A DNA stretch of 64,000 nucleotides from Paenibacillus sabinae T27 (lineage in GTDB: Bacteria > Bacillota > Bacilli > Paenibacillales > Paenibacillaceae): NCBI RefSeq assembly GCF_000612505.1, contig NZ_CP004078.1:2953252-3017251 (forward strand). The letters run 5' to 3'. A model generated the notes under the pieces. The model had not been told where the DNA came from. It did not search any database and saw only the letters and a list, made by a program, of their open reading frames with translations. This document shows positions 8,494-16,935 of this stretch, piece after piece. How positions within the stretch are numbered: the stretch's first letter is position 1; the number at the start of each line of letters is the position of its first letter. The position numbers and the translations under genes were made by a program.

Positions 8494-9405
8494 TTAGCCG
8501 GGAACACCTTGGCGCTGCCACCCCGCCGCATGTTTTTGCACCATTTCCATAAAAGCTTCGAGCGCAGGAGACTTCCATTTTTTCCGGTGATACGCAACCT
8601 GGGTCGCCACCCGCTGGGATTCATCATCCCAGATCAGCCGCGCAAGCGTTCCTTCCGAGAGTTCTTTTTGCACCGTAACCAGCGGTAAAAAAGATATGCC
8701 CAGACCGGCCATCACGCACTGCTTGATCGCTTCAATGCTCCAGAATTCCAGCTTCGGGTCCGGATACACGCCATGCGCATTCAAATGCTGCTCAAACAAT
8801 ATCCGGTACGAACAGCCCGTCTCCGTATGCAGAATCGTCTCCTCTTTCAGATCGGACGGCTCGACTGCGGATAGGCGAACCAGCCGGTGATTCACCGGCG
8901 CCACGAGCGCCATCTCCTCCTGCACCAGCGTTTCGATATGCAGATCCCGGTCCTCCTGCTCGGGCTGCAGCAGAAAGGCCAAATCGACCTCGCCCGAGCG
9001 GATCATTTCCCGCAAATCCCAGCAGAAACCGGGTTTTAAGATCATCTCCACCTGGGGATACTTTTCCCGGTATTCACGGATGATTCCGGGCAGCCGGAAA
9101 GCCGCAAGGGATTCGGGCCCGCCGATCTTGAGCGATCCACCGATGCCGCTTTGCGAGCGCAGCGCGTTCTCGGCCATGGCGTGCATTTTGGAAATCTCCT
9201 GGGCATACGGCAGCAGGCGGCGTCCGGCGTCGGTCAGAGTAATTCTTTTGCCGATCCGGTTGAACAGAGGTTGACCCAGCTCGTTCTCCAGAGCCTGAAT
9301 TTGCGCCGTAATGCTGGACTGGGCGTAATCCAGCTTCTGCGCGGCCCGGGTGAAGCTCCCGGCTTCCACCACGACCAAAAAAGTAAAAAGATGACGGGAT
9401 TCCAT
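8494..9405 (-). CDS. LysR family transcriptional regulator
   Basis: A 303-residue LysR-type regulator with an N-terminal winged HTH (FLVVVEAGSFTRAAQKLDYAQSSITAQIQALE, residues about 7-38) and a periplasmic-binding-like effector domain. ATG 9405 is preferred over 9423 because GGAAGGG lies eight bases before it. It is divergent from the YjeH-like permease gene at 9524 across about 118 bases, and such pairs are usually regulator and target. I infer control of that exporter by an amino acid effector. Confidence 0.88.
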   Translation of the reverse strand: MESRHLFTFLVVVEAGSFTRAAQKLDYAQSSITAQIQALENELGQPLFNRIGKRITLTDAGRRLLPYAQEISKMHAMAENALRSQSGIGGSLKIGGPESLAAFRLPGIIREYREKYPQVEMILKPGFCWDLREMIRSGEVDLAFLLQPEQEDRDLHIETLVQEEMALVAPVNHRLVRLSAVEPSDLKEETILHTETGCSYRILFEQHLNAHGVYPDPKLEFWSIEAIKQCVMAGLGISFLPLVTVQKELSEGTLARLIWDDESQRVATQVAYHRKKWKSPALEAFMEMVQKHAAGWQRQGVPG

Positions 9406-9523
9406 CGACACGCACCCTTCCATCGGAATTTTGAATGGATGTCATCTAAACATTCCGTTTTTCCAATAGGACCATTATCTGATACTCTTTAAAAAAAGAC
9501 AAGAAAGAAACAAGAAAGGCTGG

Positions 9524-10849
9524 ATGATTGTAATGAAGGAATCCAATTCGCTGCAAAACCATATCGGGATGCCGCAGGCGATCGCTCTATATATCGGCGC
9601 GGTGCTCGGATCGGGGATCCTGATCGTCCCCGGACTGGCAGCGGAAATGGCGGGGCCTGCTTCGCTGCTCGCTTGGGGATTCATGACGCTGCTGATTCTG
9701 CCGATGGCGCTCTCGATGGGGCTGCTCTCCGCGAAATTCCCCAACGCCGGCGGCGTATCCCATTTCGTAACGCTTGCTTTCGGAGAACGCGCCGGTACGC
9801 TGGTCGGCTGGTTCTTCCTGATGTCCGTCCCGATCGGCGCCCCCGTAGCCGCCCTGACCGGAGGGGGCTATATGTCCGCCGCCATGGGCTGGGGCGAACC
9901 GGCGCGAATCGCGCTGGCTGCCGCAATTCTTGCTACAGGGCTCGGCATGAACTGGGTCGGCATGCAGCTCGCCGGAAAAGTGCAAATCGCCGTCGTAGTG
10001 GCCATCGTTGCCGTGCTCGTCTTTGCTTTTGCCGCCGCGCTGCCCCGAATGGACAGCGCCTCTTTCACGCCGTTTGTTCCGCACGGCTGGATGAACGTTG
10101 GCAAGGCAACGGCCATTCTGTTCTGGTGCTTTATCGGCTGGGAAGCGGTGTCCCATCTGTCCGAAGAATTCAAGGACCCGCAGCGCGCAGCAGTTAAAGG
10201 GGTTACCATCTCTGCTATCATTGTCGGCGCGCTCTATTTCCTCACGGCGCTGGCCGTGGTCGGCACCGAAAGCTACCTTAAAGGAAGCTCCTCCTCGCTG
10301 GTCTGGATGATCACCCGGCCGCTTGGACATTGGGGCGGACTGGTCGCCGGACTTACGGGTCTGTTCATCTGCACCGCCACGATCATCGCCTATGTCGGCG
10401 CCGCTTCAAGGGTGGCCTATGCAATGGCCCGCCAGGGGCACGCCCCTCAGTGGATGAGCCGTATGTCCGGCCGGTTCCATACGCCGATCGGCGCGCTGGC
10501 CTTCCTGCTGCTGTGCTTTACAACAGTGATGACACTGTACGGCAGCGGCCTTGTGTCGCTGACTACCCTCATCACCTTCCCGAACGCCACCTTTATCCTG
10601 ACTTATATCGGAGGCTGCGCGGCGGGAATCCGGCTGCTCAAGGGCAGCCGGTTCGGAGTGACCATCAGCTGGATTTCCTTTGCCGCAACGGCAGCTGTGT
10701 TCCCGTTCACCGGAATGGCGATTGCCTACCCCGGCATCATCGCTGTTTTTTATTTGACTTTTTCCTATTATAATAATAAGCGGAAGACGGCCATTAAGAC
10801 CCAGCCTGCGCCGGTGAAACGCCCGGAGCAGCGGAGTGAAGTGTCCTAA
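9524..10849 (+). CDS. APC family amino acid exporter (YjeH-like)
   Basis: A 441-residue membrane protein with about 12 helices. The first helix has YIGAVLGSGILIVPGLAA, the APC substrate-loop motif. The segment KFPNAGGVSHFVTLAFG followed by GWFFLMSVPIGAPVAA is like Escherichia coli YjeH, an exporter of methionine and branched-chain amino acids. The C-terminus is a basic cytosolic tail. ATG 9524 has GAAAGG upstream; ATG 9533 is an alternative. The gene is single and closed by a strong terminator, opposite a LysR gene that probably controls it. Confidence 0.85.
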   Translation: MIVMKESNSLQNHIGMPQAIALYIGAVLGSGILIVPGLAAEMAGPASLLAWGFMTLLILPMALSMGLLSAKFPNAGGVSHFVTLAFGERAGTLVGWFFLMSVPIGAPVAALTGGGYMSAAMGWGEPARIALAAAILATGLGMNWVGMQLAGKVQIAVVVAIVAVLVFAFAAALPRMDSASFTPFVPHGWMNVGKATAILFWCFIGWEAVSHLSEEFKDPQRAAVKGVTISAIIVGALYFLTALAVVGTESYLKGSSSSLVWMITRPLGHWGGLVAGLTGLFICTATIIAYVGAASRVAYAMARQGHAPQWMSRMSGRFHTPIGALAFLLLCFTTVMTLYGSGLVSLTTLITFPNATFILTYIGGCAAGIRLLKGSRFGVTISWISFAATAAVFPFTGMAIAYPGIIAVFYLTFSYYNNKRKTAIKTQPAPVKRPEQRSEVS

Positions 10850-10861
10850 TAGCACATATCG

Positions 10862-10907
10862 AAAAACGCCGGCAGAGCATCGGATGAAGCTCTGCCGGCG
10901 TTTTTTT
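10862..10907 (+). terminator. Strong rho-independent terminator
   Basis: CGCCGGCAGAGC pairs perfectly with GCTCTGCCGGCG across a 9-base loop, followed by seven T. It lies 13 bases after the permease stop. The following stretch to 11,346 holds no gene that I can see, only a dif-like site. Confidence 0.92.
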
Positions 10908-11226
10908 AATGTAATGAAGTATCCTGGTTTAACGGGATTTGTACCCTATATAAGCTGAACTTAAGATTTTTCCATCAGATATCAGTCGTAACTACGAGGA
11001 ATGTTTGGACTTCCGGCCGCTGTTGTCCCCAGATTTCTTGATTTATACCGCTCTCTGCAGATGAAATCCGGAGACAAAGGCGATCGCTATCGCTCCTACA
11101 GTTCCAAACTTCCCCTTCGTTACTCCTTGCCCTGATGCCATTTTTCAAGTTCATCTTATATAAGCGGTTGGGCGTCCTTTAGTAAAGCCGTTCTGTATTT
11201 CCCGTCTGACTGGCGGAATTGATATT

Positions 11227-11254
11227 AGTTTACATAATATATTTTATGTTAACC
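11227..11254. repeat. dif-like Xer site, copy 1
   Basis: 28 bases organised as 11 + 6 + 11: left arm AGTTTACATAA, centre TATATT, right arm TTATGTTAACC. The left arm, read on the minus strand (TTATGTAAACT), is identical to the XerD-side arm of the Bacillus subtilis dif as I recall it. Two further copies lie near 50.6 and 51.8 kb. It sits in a gene-free stretch. Confidence 0.5.
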
Positions 11255-11346
11255 AATTTTGTTCTTTGGATTGATTTTCCATATTTAGCAACTTTCTCGC
11301 CACTTCAGGAGTCAAATACATAGAAGAATAACAAGGAGATGATCTG

Positions 11347-12666
11347 TTGAAAAAAACAACCTATATTCTGAACGCGCTGCTCGCCACATCGCTGCTTACC
11401 GCCGGTGATGGTCTTTACGGACATATCGCGGCGGCCGATACCGTACATGGCAATACCTCTACCGTTTCCACTGCTGTCGACTCCGCAACTCCAGCGCTTA
11501 AACTGCTTTGGCAGGCACAAACGAACGGAAGCAGACTTTATGAAAAGCAGGCCCCCGTAATAAACGGCCTTGTATACTATGCAGCAAGCGGCAAGCTCAT
11601 AGCGGCAGATCTAGCGACAGGCAAGGTGAAATGGTCCATCCCGGGAGGACAGTATCCCGAAGTAATAACAGGCAATTCCGTCTTTTACATTACAAGCAGC
11701 GGCAATCTGGTGCGTGCGGATGCCCGAAACGGGAAGATAATCTGGAAAGCGAAAGGGATCGGTACCTCGCCTGAGACTGGAGCGCATGCCGGATTTGTAA
11801 ACGGAGCCTTGATTTATTTTAACGAAAACGGCGGACTCGCCGCCTACAATCCTTCTAACGGCAAGAAAAAATGGGAAAACACAGCATTGCCCATGTACGC
11901 CAGCTCCCTGATCGGCCAATATGACGGCGTACTCATCGTGTCCAGTACGATCGATAATTACCGGACGCAATTTTTCGGCCTTGATCCCGCGACCGGCAAA
12001 CAACGGTGGAGAACCGAGGGCGTTTACTCCTTCCTCGCCCACCGGAACGGACAGCTTATGATGCGCCGGCCGCCGGACCTTTCAACGGTTACCGGCGGAG
12101 TGGCGGCTCCCGGTTATTTGGTCACTTGGGTTCAACTGAGTCCCCGGACTGGAAAGGTGACCAAAACGGAGAACTATACTCCTCTTAATGATGTAAGCCG
12201 ACTCGGCAACAGCTATACCTTAATTAAAGGCCCCTATCTCTATACTGCCGACGGAAATCTCGAGAAGAATGAAGCCTTCCTTCGCCGCTATACTTTAGGG
12301 CAAGACAGCAATGCCAAACCTGTCAGCTATGAACAGTATGGAAAATGGTTGGCTGGCCCGGAAAACGGGATGGCTTTCTTTTCACAGGGAACCGAATTGA
12401 TCGGTGTCAAGCTTGGTAATCTTAGTAAAGTGTCCTACGGCCGCTTTCCCACTCCCGTTGCCCGTGTCCAAGCCATAGGTAGGGGCGTGTTCGTCAGTTT
12501 GGATAACGGAGACTTTTACTTGATCGAGGCGGCGACGGGCAAAAGGCTCGGGCGTATCTCAACGAAAGCTACAGAGATTGGTAACGCCTATACGGTCAAT
12601 GGCACGCTTCTCGTTCAGACGAATAAGGGATTATTCGCCGCCGCACTTCCGAAACCGTTAAAATAA
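11347..12666 (+). CDS. Secreted PQQ-binding-like beta-propeller protein
   Basis: A 439-residue protein starting at TTG 11347 with AAGGAG eight bases upstream. The N-terminus is a signal peptide (KK, then LNALLATSLL, probable cleavage near the AAA at about residue 30). The body holds repeated PQQ-like blades with the pattern A-x-x-x-G-K-x-x-W: ADLATGKVKWSIPG, ADARNGKIIWKAKG, YNPSNGKKKWENTA, LDPATGKQRWRTEG. No quinoprotein dehydrogenase active-site features are visible, so it is more likely a binding or assembly propeller at the cell surface. It has no obvious partner gene. Confidence 0.85.
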   Translation: MKKTTYILNALLATSLLTAGDGLYGHIAAADTVHGNTSTVSTAVDSATPALKLLWQAQTNGSRLYEKQAPVINGLVYYAASGKLIAADLATGKVKWSIPGGQYPEVITGNSVFYITSSGNLVRADARNGKIIWKAKGIGTSPETGAHAGFVNGALIYFNENGGLAAYNPSNGKKKWENTALPMYASSLIGQYDGVLIVSSTIDNYRTQFFGLDPATGKQRWRTEGVYSFLAHRNGQLMMRRPPDLSTVTGGVAAPGYLVTWVQLSPRTGKVTKTENYTPLNDVSRLGNSYTLIKGPYLYTADGNLEKNEAFLRRYTLGQDSNAKPVSYEQYGKWLAGPENGMAFFSQGTELIGVKLGNLSKVSYGRFPTPVARVQAIGRGVFVSLDNGDFYLIEAATGKRLGRISTKATEIGNAYTVNGTLLVQTNKGLFAAALPKPLK

Positions 12667-12730
12667 CCAAAAAATGGAGCAAATCCGCCCGTCCACTTCT
12701 CCATCCGCACGAATAAAAATCGCTTAAATC

Positions 12731-12767
12731 AAAAACAGCGTATAATATATGTTATACGCTGTTTTTT
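12731..12767 (+). terminator. Bidirectional-looking terminator
   Basis: AAAACAGCGTATAA pairs with TTATACGCTGTTTT around a short AT-rich loop and ends in a T run. It closes the propeller gene. Confidence 0.88.
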
Positions 12768-12814
12768 CGCGGCATAAATGACCGCTTTTTTGATCAATTA
12801 TGACCTTATGTAAT

Positions 12815-12826
12815 GCGACACAAATC
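12815..12826. repeat. Left 12-bp inverted repeat of the AT-rich island
   Basis: GCGACACAAATC. The exact reverse complement occurs at 14322-14333. The pair brackets the two AT-rich genes between them. Confidence 0.6.
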
Positions 12827-12875
12827 TGGGGACTCCCTATAATTGAAATAATCAATCGGGAAAAGAGGAACTGTC

Positions 12876-13475
12876 TTGTATACGAAGTATTACGATTTCA
12901 TGATAGATCGTTTAGAAAAATTGACTCATATTCAATTTTCTGAACAAGAAAAAAAGAATGTAATGGAAACATTTAAACCCATTAAGTTAACTAAAAACGA
13001 TTTCTTTATAAGGGAGGGTGACTTGCCAAGCAAATTAGCCTTCAATGTTTCGGGATTACTAAGAAGTTATTATATAGATAAAAATGGCAATGACTCGACC
13101 AAAAACTTTTTTTTCAAGGGTTCCATACTAGGGTATTCAGCATTAATTTTAAATCAACATGCTAAATACTATATTGAGGCATTAGAAAGTTGTATTTTAT
13201 TGATAACCGAGTATCCTTCCTTCGAAAAAATAACGAAAGATAACATCACATGGTTAAAAGTTATAAAAGCATTACAAGATGAAACAATAATCTACAAAGA
13301 ATATCGAGAGTCTAGTTTTATATTAGAAGACGCAACACAACGATACGTTAATCTGATTCGAAAGTACCCGAATATTGAAAAACGTATTAAGCAGAAATAC
13401 ATTGCTTCATTTTTAGGCGTTTCCCCTGTTTCTCTGAGTAGAATAAAAAATAAACTTAGTAATTTACAAATGTAA
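12876..13475 (+). CDS. Crp/Fnr family transcriptional regulator
   Basis: A 199-residue cyclic-nucleotide-binding-fold regulator. The N-terminal cNMP-like domain (FIREGDLPSKLAFNVSGLLRSYY, about residues 48-70) is followed by a C-terminal HTH (QKYIASFLGVSPVSLSRIKNKL, about 172-194). This layout is typical of the small Crp-like regulators of Firmicutes and Bacteroidetes that sense small molecules rather than cAMP. TTG 12876 follows GAGGAA. Base composition is strikingly AT-rich compared with neighbours, indicating transfer. The SDR gene follows at 66 bases and is probably its target or partner. Confidence 0.85.
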   Translation: MYTKYYDFMIDRLEKLTHIQFSEQEKKNVMETFKPIKLTKNDFFIREGDLPSKLAFNVSGLLRSYYIDKNGNDSTKNFFFKGSILGYSALILNQHAKYYIEALESCILLITEYPSFEKITKDNITWLKVIKALQDETIIYKEYRESSFILEDATQRYVNLIRKYPNIEKRIKQKYIASFLGVSPVSLSRIKNKLSNLQM

Positions 13476-13541
13476 ATGAAAAAGCTCTTCTCTTGTTGTA
13501 TGCTTTTTGCGCCAATACAGCAGAAGCATAGGAGGAGAAAA

Positions 13542-14318
13542 ATGAACGTATTAAATAATTGTGAAGAATATACCCTAGTTACAGGAGCAAGCAGCGGAAT
13601 TGGAAAAGAGATTGCCAAAGAGTTTGCCATAAGAGGTCGTAATCTAGTATTAATCGCAAGAAATAAAAACGCTCTAGAGGAGTTAGCTAATCAATTAAAC
13701 ACTAACTATAAGGTTAATGTTCTTTTTGTATCAATCGATTTACTGGAAGAGAATGCTTCCAAATCGATTTACGAATGGTGCAAAGAACGTAATATAAAAA
13801 TTCAAGCGATTATAAATAACGCTGGCGTAGGTTTATTCGGAGAGTTCCATAATTTAAGCGTAGAGAAACAAATAAGTATGATTGCACTGAACATCAATAG
13901 TTTAGTTGGTTTGGTTCATTATTTCATTCCAGAACTTAAGAAGCGTAAGAAGGGCTATATTTTAAATGTAGCAAGTATAGCCGCTCTTTACCCATTACCA
14001 TACTATAGTGTCTATGGCGCGACAAAAGCATTTGTTTTATCGTTTACAGAAGCATTAAGACATGAGTTAAGACACTCAAATATTACAGTAAGTTGTCTTT
14101 GTCCCGGGGACACCGATACGAATTTTTTTAATAACGCAGGGAATACAAATCAAAAAAAATTCTTAATGCCGCCAGAAAATGTTGCTAAAGTTGCAGTTGA
14201 TTCATTACTTAAAAATAAGTCTGTTATTTATCCGGGAAATATGAAACTAATTTCAAAAATTCCAAGATTCATACTCAAAAAAATAATTGCAAGACGAGTG
14301 TCAAAATATGAATTGTGA
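13542..14318 (+). CDS. SDR family oxidoreductase (DltE-type)
   Basis: A 258-residue classical SDR: VTGASSGIGKEIAKEFA near the N-terminus, NNAGVGLFGEF, and the Ser...Tyr-x-x-x-Lys site (NVASIA...YSVYGATKAF). It has a positively charged C-terminus. ATG 13542 is chosen for the AGGAGG seven bases upstream. It is AT-rich like the preceding Crp-type gene and apparently in the same operon. The substrate is unknown; close relatives act on lipids or ketones. Confidence 0.87.
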   Translation: MNVLNNCEEYTLVTGASSGIGKEIAKEFAIRGRNLVLIARNKNALEELANQLNTNYKVNVLFVSIDLLEENASKSIYEWCKERNIKIQAIINNAGVGLFGEFHNLSVEKQISMIALNINSLVGLVHYFIPELKKRKKGYILNVASIAALYPLPYYSVYGATKAFVLSFTEALRHELRHSNITVSCLCPGDTDTNFFNNAGNTNQKKFLMPPENVAKVAVDSLLKNKSVIYPGNMKLISKIPRFILKKIIARRVSKYEL

Positions 14319-14321
14319 CAT

Positions 14322-14333
14322 GATTTGTGTCGC
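14322..14333. repeat. Right 12-bp inverted repeat of the AT-rich island
   Basis: GATTTGTGTCGC, exact reverse complement of 12815-12826, starting four bases after the SDR stop codon. Confidence 0.6.
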
Positions 14334-14354
14334 GAGACAGCTTATTCATTTTTT

Positions 14355-15362
14355 TCACAAAGCCCCCGGCACCGCAACTTGTTCGTCCAATCTCAGCTCC
14401 ATCAGCTGCCCGGCATGGGTCAAACCGGCGCCAAAGCCGTACAAAAGAACCCGATCCCCATTTTTAACTTTTCCTTCGCGAATGCCGAGGTCGAGAGATA
14501 ATGGGATGGTAGCAGCTGAAGTATTTCCGAAGTGAACCAAGCTGTACAGCGTCTTGTCCATCGGGTGTTCTATTTTTTCACAGATCGGCTCGATGATCCG
14601 CAGGTTGGCGCTATGAGGAATGAACCAGTCCACTTCGTCTATGGTCATGTCCGTTTTAGTTAAAAGCTCTTTGATCCCGCCAGGAATCTTCCGGACCACC
14701 CACCGGTACACCTCCCGGCCATTTTGCACAAGGCTTCTTGTATCGACCAATTCGATGTCCTTTACTTTATTCGCTAAATTAGCCCGGTAGACATGGTGCG
14801 CCCCGCTCCCTTCACTTTCGAGGTGATACCCCATGAAGCTTTGAAAGTGGTCATCCTGTTCGACCAGCACGGCGCCGGCTCCATCGCCAAATAGCACGCA
14901 AGTGGTCCGATCGGTGTAATCCGTGATTTTGGACATGGTGTCCGCGCCGATGACGAGTATTTTCTTGTGAAGTCCGGATGAAATCAAACTGTGCGCAACA
15001 TGCAGCGCATAGACAAATCCCGAGCATGCCGCGCTTAGATCCATCGCTCCCGTCTGGGCGATATGTAACCGGTCCTGAACAAGGCTGGCAACCGAGGGGA
15101 ACGTAAAATCCGGCGTACTCGTCGCAACGATAACCATATCTACGTCTTCTACGTTTTTATTAAATCGCTGAATCAGATTGTTTACTGCAGCAACGCACAA
15201 TTCACTGGTGAATTCATCCGGACGGCTAATTCTGCGCTCCTGAATTCCGGTTCTTTGAATAATCCATTCATTATTCGTGTCGACCATCCGCTCCAGATCA
15301 GAATTGGTTAATCTTGTGCCTGGCACGTAACTTCCTATTGCGGTTATTCTTGCTCCTGCCAT
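14355..15362 (-). CDS. fabH: 3-oxoacyl-ACP synthase III (FabHB-like)
   Basis: A 335-residue KAS III, initiating type II fatty acid synthesis by condensing an acyl-CoA primer with malonyl-ACP. The catalytic triad is present: Cys113 (SAACSGF), His250 (IPHSANLR) and Asn280 (HFGNTSAA). N-terminal ITAIGSYVPG and DTNNEWIIQRTGI are family hallmarks, and the overall resemblance is to Bacillus FabHB. ATG 15362 is preferred over GTG 15371 because the GTG is part of the GAGGTG ribosome site. It is monocistronic with a FapR-type operator just upstream. Confidence 0.93.
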   Translation of the reverse strand: MAGARITAIGSYVPGTRLTNSDLERMVDTNNEWIIQRTGIQERRISRPDEFTSELCVAAVNNLIQRFNKNVEDVDMVIVATSTPDFTFPSVASLVQDRLHIAQTGAMDLSAACSGFVYALHVAHSLISSGLHKKILVIGADTMSKITDYTDRTTCVLFGDGAGAVLVEQDDHFQSFMGYHLESEGSGAHHVYRANLANKVKDIELVDTRSLVQNGREVYRWVVRKIPGGIKELLTKTDMTIDEVDWFIPHSANLRIIEPICEKIEHPMDKTLYSLVHFGNTSAATIPLSLDLGIREGKVKNGDRVLLYGFGAGLTHAGQLMELRLDEQVAVPGAL

Positions 15363-15395
15363 CCGGATCACCTCATATTGGATTATAAGCTGATA

Positions 15396-15412
15396 TTAGT
15401 ACCTGGTACTAA
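15396..15412 (-). promoter_or_regulatory. FapR operator upstream of fabH
   Basis: TTAGTACCTGGTACTAA is a 17-base inverted repeat matching the FapR consensus TTAGTACCTRNTACTAA. It starts 34 bases before the fabH ATG, with TATAAT at 15387-15382 on the minus strand between them. FapR, released by malonyl-CoA, controls fabHB in Bacillus subtilis. Confidence 0.85.
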
Positions 15413-15532
15413 TTATAGTGTAAGTTGCTGGAAAACGCAATCATTCTTCAAAGCCGCCCTGCCGAACCGCCTGCCGCCCGCCCGCATAGAATAACAGCGA
15501 GATCAAGTATTTGGGCAGAGGTGGAATCGAAC

Positions 15533-15700
15533 ATGGCTAAAAACAAGCGCGGCAAAGCGCTGTGGCGGATGCCTTCCCGGGCAAGAGGCACATGTCCTCT
15601 GTGCGGCAGCACACGGATCAAACTGTTATACACCGCAGTAGGAGCTCAAGGCGAAAAGCTGACGGTATGCAAAAAGTGTCAGGGCAAAAAAGCCGGATAA
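15533..15700 (+). CDS. Zinc-ribbon mini-protein
   Basis: A 55-residue basic protein, ATG 15533 with AGAGGTGG upstream; a longer frame back to 15425 lacks a site. It holds two Cys pairs, TCPLCGST and VCKKCQGK, spaced about 24 residues apart, forming a four-Cys zinc ribbon. The N-terminus is rich in Lys and Arg. It may bind nucleic acid or the ribosome; no named family recognised. It is closed by a terminator at 15759. Confidence 0.7.
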   Translation: MAKNKRGKALWRMPSRARGTCPLCGSTRIKLLYTAVGAQGEKLTVCKKCQGKKAG

Positions 15701-15758
15701 GCAGGCGATTTTATCGTCCCACTCCTTCCTTTACCCTGCCTTCGACGCTATAAACAGG

Positions 15759-15791
15759 TAAAGACCACTTCCTCGCGAAGCGGTCTTTTTT
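15759..15791 (+). terminator. Rho-independent terminator
   Basis: AAAGACC and CTTC pair with GAAG and GGTCTTT with one mismatch, followed by a T run, after the zinc-ribbon gene. Confidence 0.8.
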
Positions 15792-15827
15792 GTGCTGGAA
15801 TAAGGAGCGTAAGCTGCCGCAGCAGGA

Positions 15828-16166
15828 TTACAAACGCAGGCCAAATCTTTTTAACTCGATAAAAATCCCTTCCAGCTGTCTTCCCTTCTCAGTAATTGTA
15901 TATTCTACGCGCGGAGGCACTTCCGGATAAACCTTGCGTTCCACTACACCGTTCTCTTCCAGCTCTTTAAGACGGAGCGACAGGGTCTTCGGACTGATGC
16001 CGTCCATCGATTTGAGCAGATCACTGAAGCGAAGCGTCCCTTCGATTAGCAGGTCCCGGATAATTAAAAACGTCCATTTTGTCCCGATCACGTCCAGCGT
16101 CTTGGCAATGGGACATGACTCGCCGGGCGCTCCTTTCGTTAGAACGACGGGTTCATTCTCGCTCAT
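15828..16166 (-). CDS. HxlR family transcriptional regulator
   Basis: A 112-residue winged-helix regulator with the HxlR signature: CPIAKTLDVIGTKWTFLIIRDLL, RFSDLLKSMDGISPKTLSLRLKELE and ending in the wing VPPRVEYTITEKGR. The cysteine in ESCPIA is at the position used for thiol/quinone sensing in YodB-type members. ATG 16166 has GGAGGA nine bases upstream. It is divergent from the mdaB-like gene across 162 bases, so it probably represses that gene and itself in response to electrophiles. Confidence 0.9.
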   Translation of the reverse strand: MSENEPVVLTKGAPGESCPIAKTLDVIGTKWTFLIIRDLLIEGTLRFSDLLKSMDGISPKTLSLRLKELEENGVVERKVYPEVPPRVEYTITEKGRQLEGIFIELKRFGLRL

Positions 16167-16190
16167 CGAAAACATCCTCCATAAAAATAT

Positions 16191-16203
16191 TTTACTTGGT
16201 AAA
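16191..16203. promoter_or_regulatory. Candidate HxlR operator
   Basis: TTTACTTGGTAAA, a 13-base palindrome, 25 bases before the HxlR start and within the intergenic region shared with the mdaB-like gene. Confidence 0.4.
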
Positions 16204-16328
16204 CCCAATCATATCACAAAAATATATTTTCGGAAACTATATGAATTTAATATCACTACTTCCCTTAATGAACTTACTGCTTATATAATATCCATGTGTT
16301 AAACCTTATATATAAAGGAGTCGGAGAA

Positions 16329-16880
16329 ATGAAAAATATTCTGATCATCAACGGCCATGAACAATACGGCGGCGCGGAAGGTAAATTGAACCAGACCCTG
16401 GTGGATCGGATGGTAAGTATTTTAAGTGAAAAGAACAACGTGCAAACCACGATTATTCAGAACGGGTACAACAACGAAGAAGAGCATCGGAAGTTTTTGT
16501 GGGCCGACGTGGTCATCTACCAAACGCCCATCTACTGGTTCAGTATTCCCGGGCTGTTCAAAACGTATATGGATGAAGTGTATGAGTATGGCATCTTTTT
16601 CAAGGGCGGAGACCGGTACGGAGAAGGCGGCTTGTTAACCGGTAAAAAATATATGTTCTCCACCACCTGGAACGCTCCCGAGCAGGCATTTGGCGATCCG
16701 CAGCAGTTCTTTAAAGGGGAAAAGCTGGACGAGGCAATCGAACATCTGCATCGTGTTCAGGAATTTCTCGGCATGGAGGCATTAAAAAGCTTTGCCTGCT
16801 ACGATGTCATCAAGAATCCGAAGCTGGATCAATATCTGTCCGAACTGGAAGCCCATCTGCACGAAGTGCTGGGTGCTTAA
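16329..16880 (+). CDS. MdaB-type NAD(P)H:quinone reductase
   Basis: A 183-residue flavodoxin-fold enzyme. NILIINGHEQYGGAEGKLNQTL is the FMN/FAD phosphate loop, YQTPIYWFSIPGLFKTYMDEV the active-site segment, and GLLTGKKYMFSTTWNAPEQAF the C-terminal family motif of MdaB (modulator of drug activity). It would reduce quinones by two electrons, avoiding semiquinones. ATG 16329 follows AAGGAG. It is followed by an SDR gene 55 bases on, and is divergent from an HxlR regulator that probably senses the same electrophiles. Confidence 0.9.
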   Translation: MKNILIINGHEQYGGAEGKLNQTLVDRMVSILSEKNNVQTTIIQNGYNNEEEHRKFLWADVVIYQTPIYWFSIPGLFKTYMDEVYEYGIFFKGGDRYGEGGLLTGKKYMFSTTWNAPEQAFGDPQQFFKGEKLDEAIEHLHRVQEFLGMEALKSFACYDVIKNPKLDQYLSELEAHLHEVLGA

Positions 16881-16935
16881 TCGACTGAGCAACGCTCTAG
16901 AAAAACACTAAGTACGACTATGAGGAGGATATGTT

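Noticed and set aside
9587..10330. 247-codon minus-strand frame
   Set aside because: Antisense to the YjeH-like permease, with His/Gln/Arg-rich low-complexity translation.
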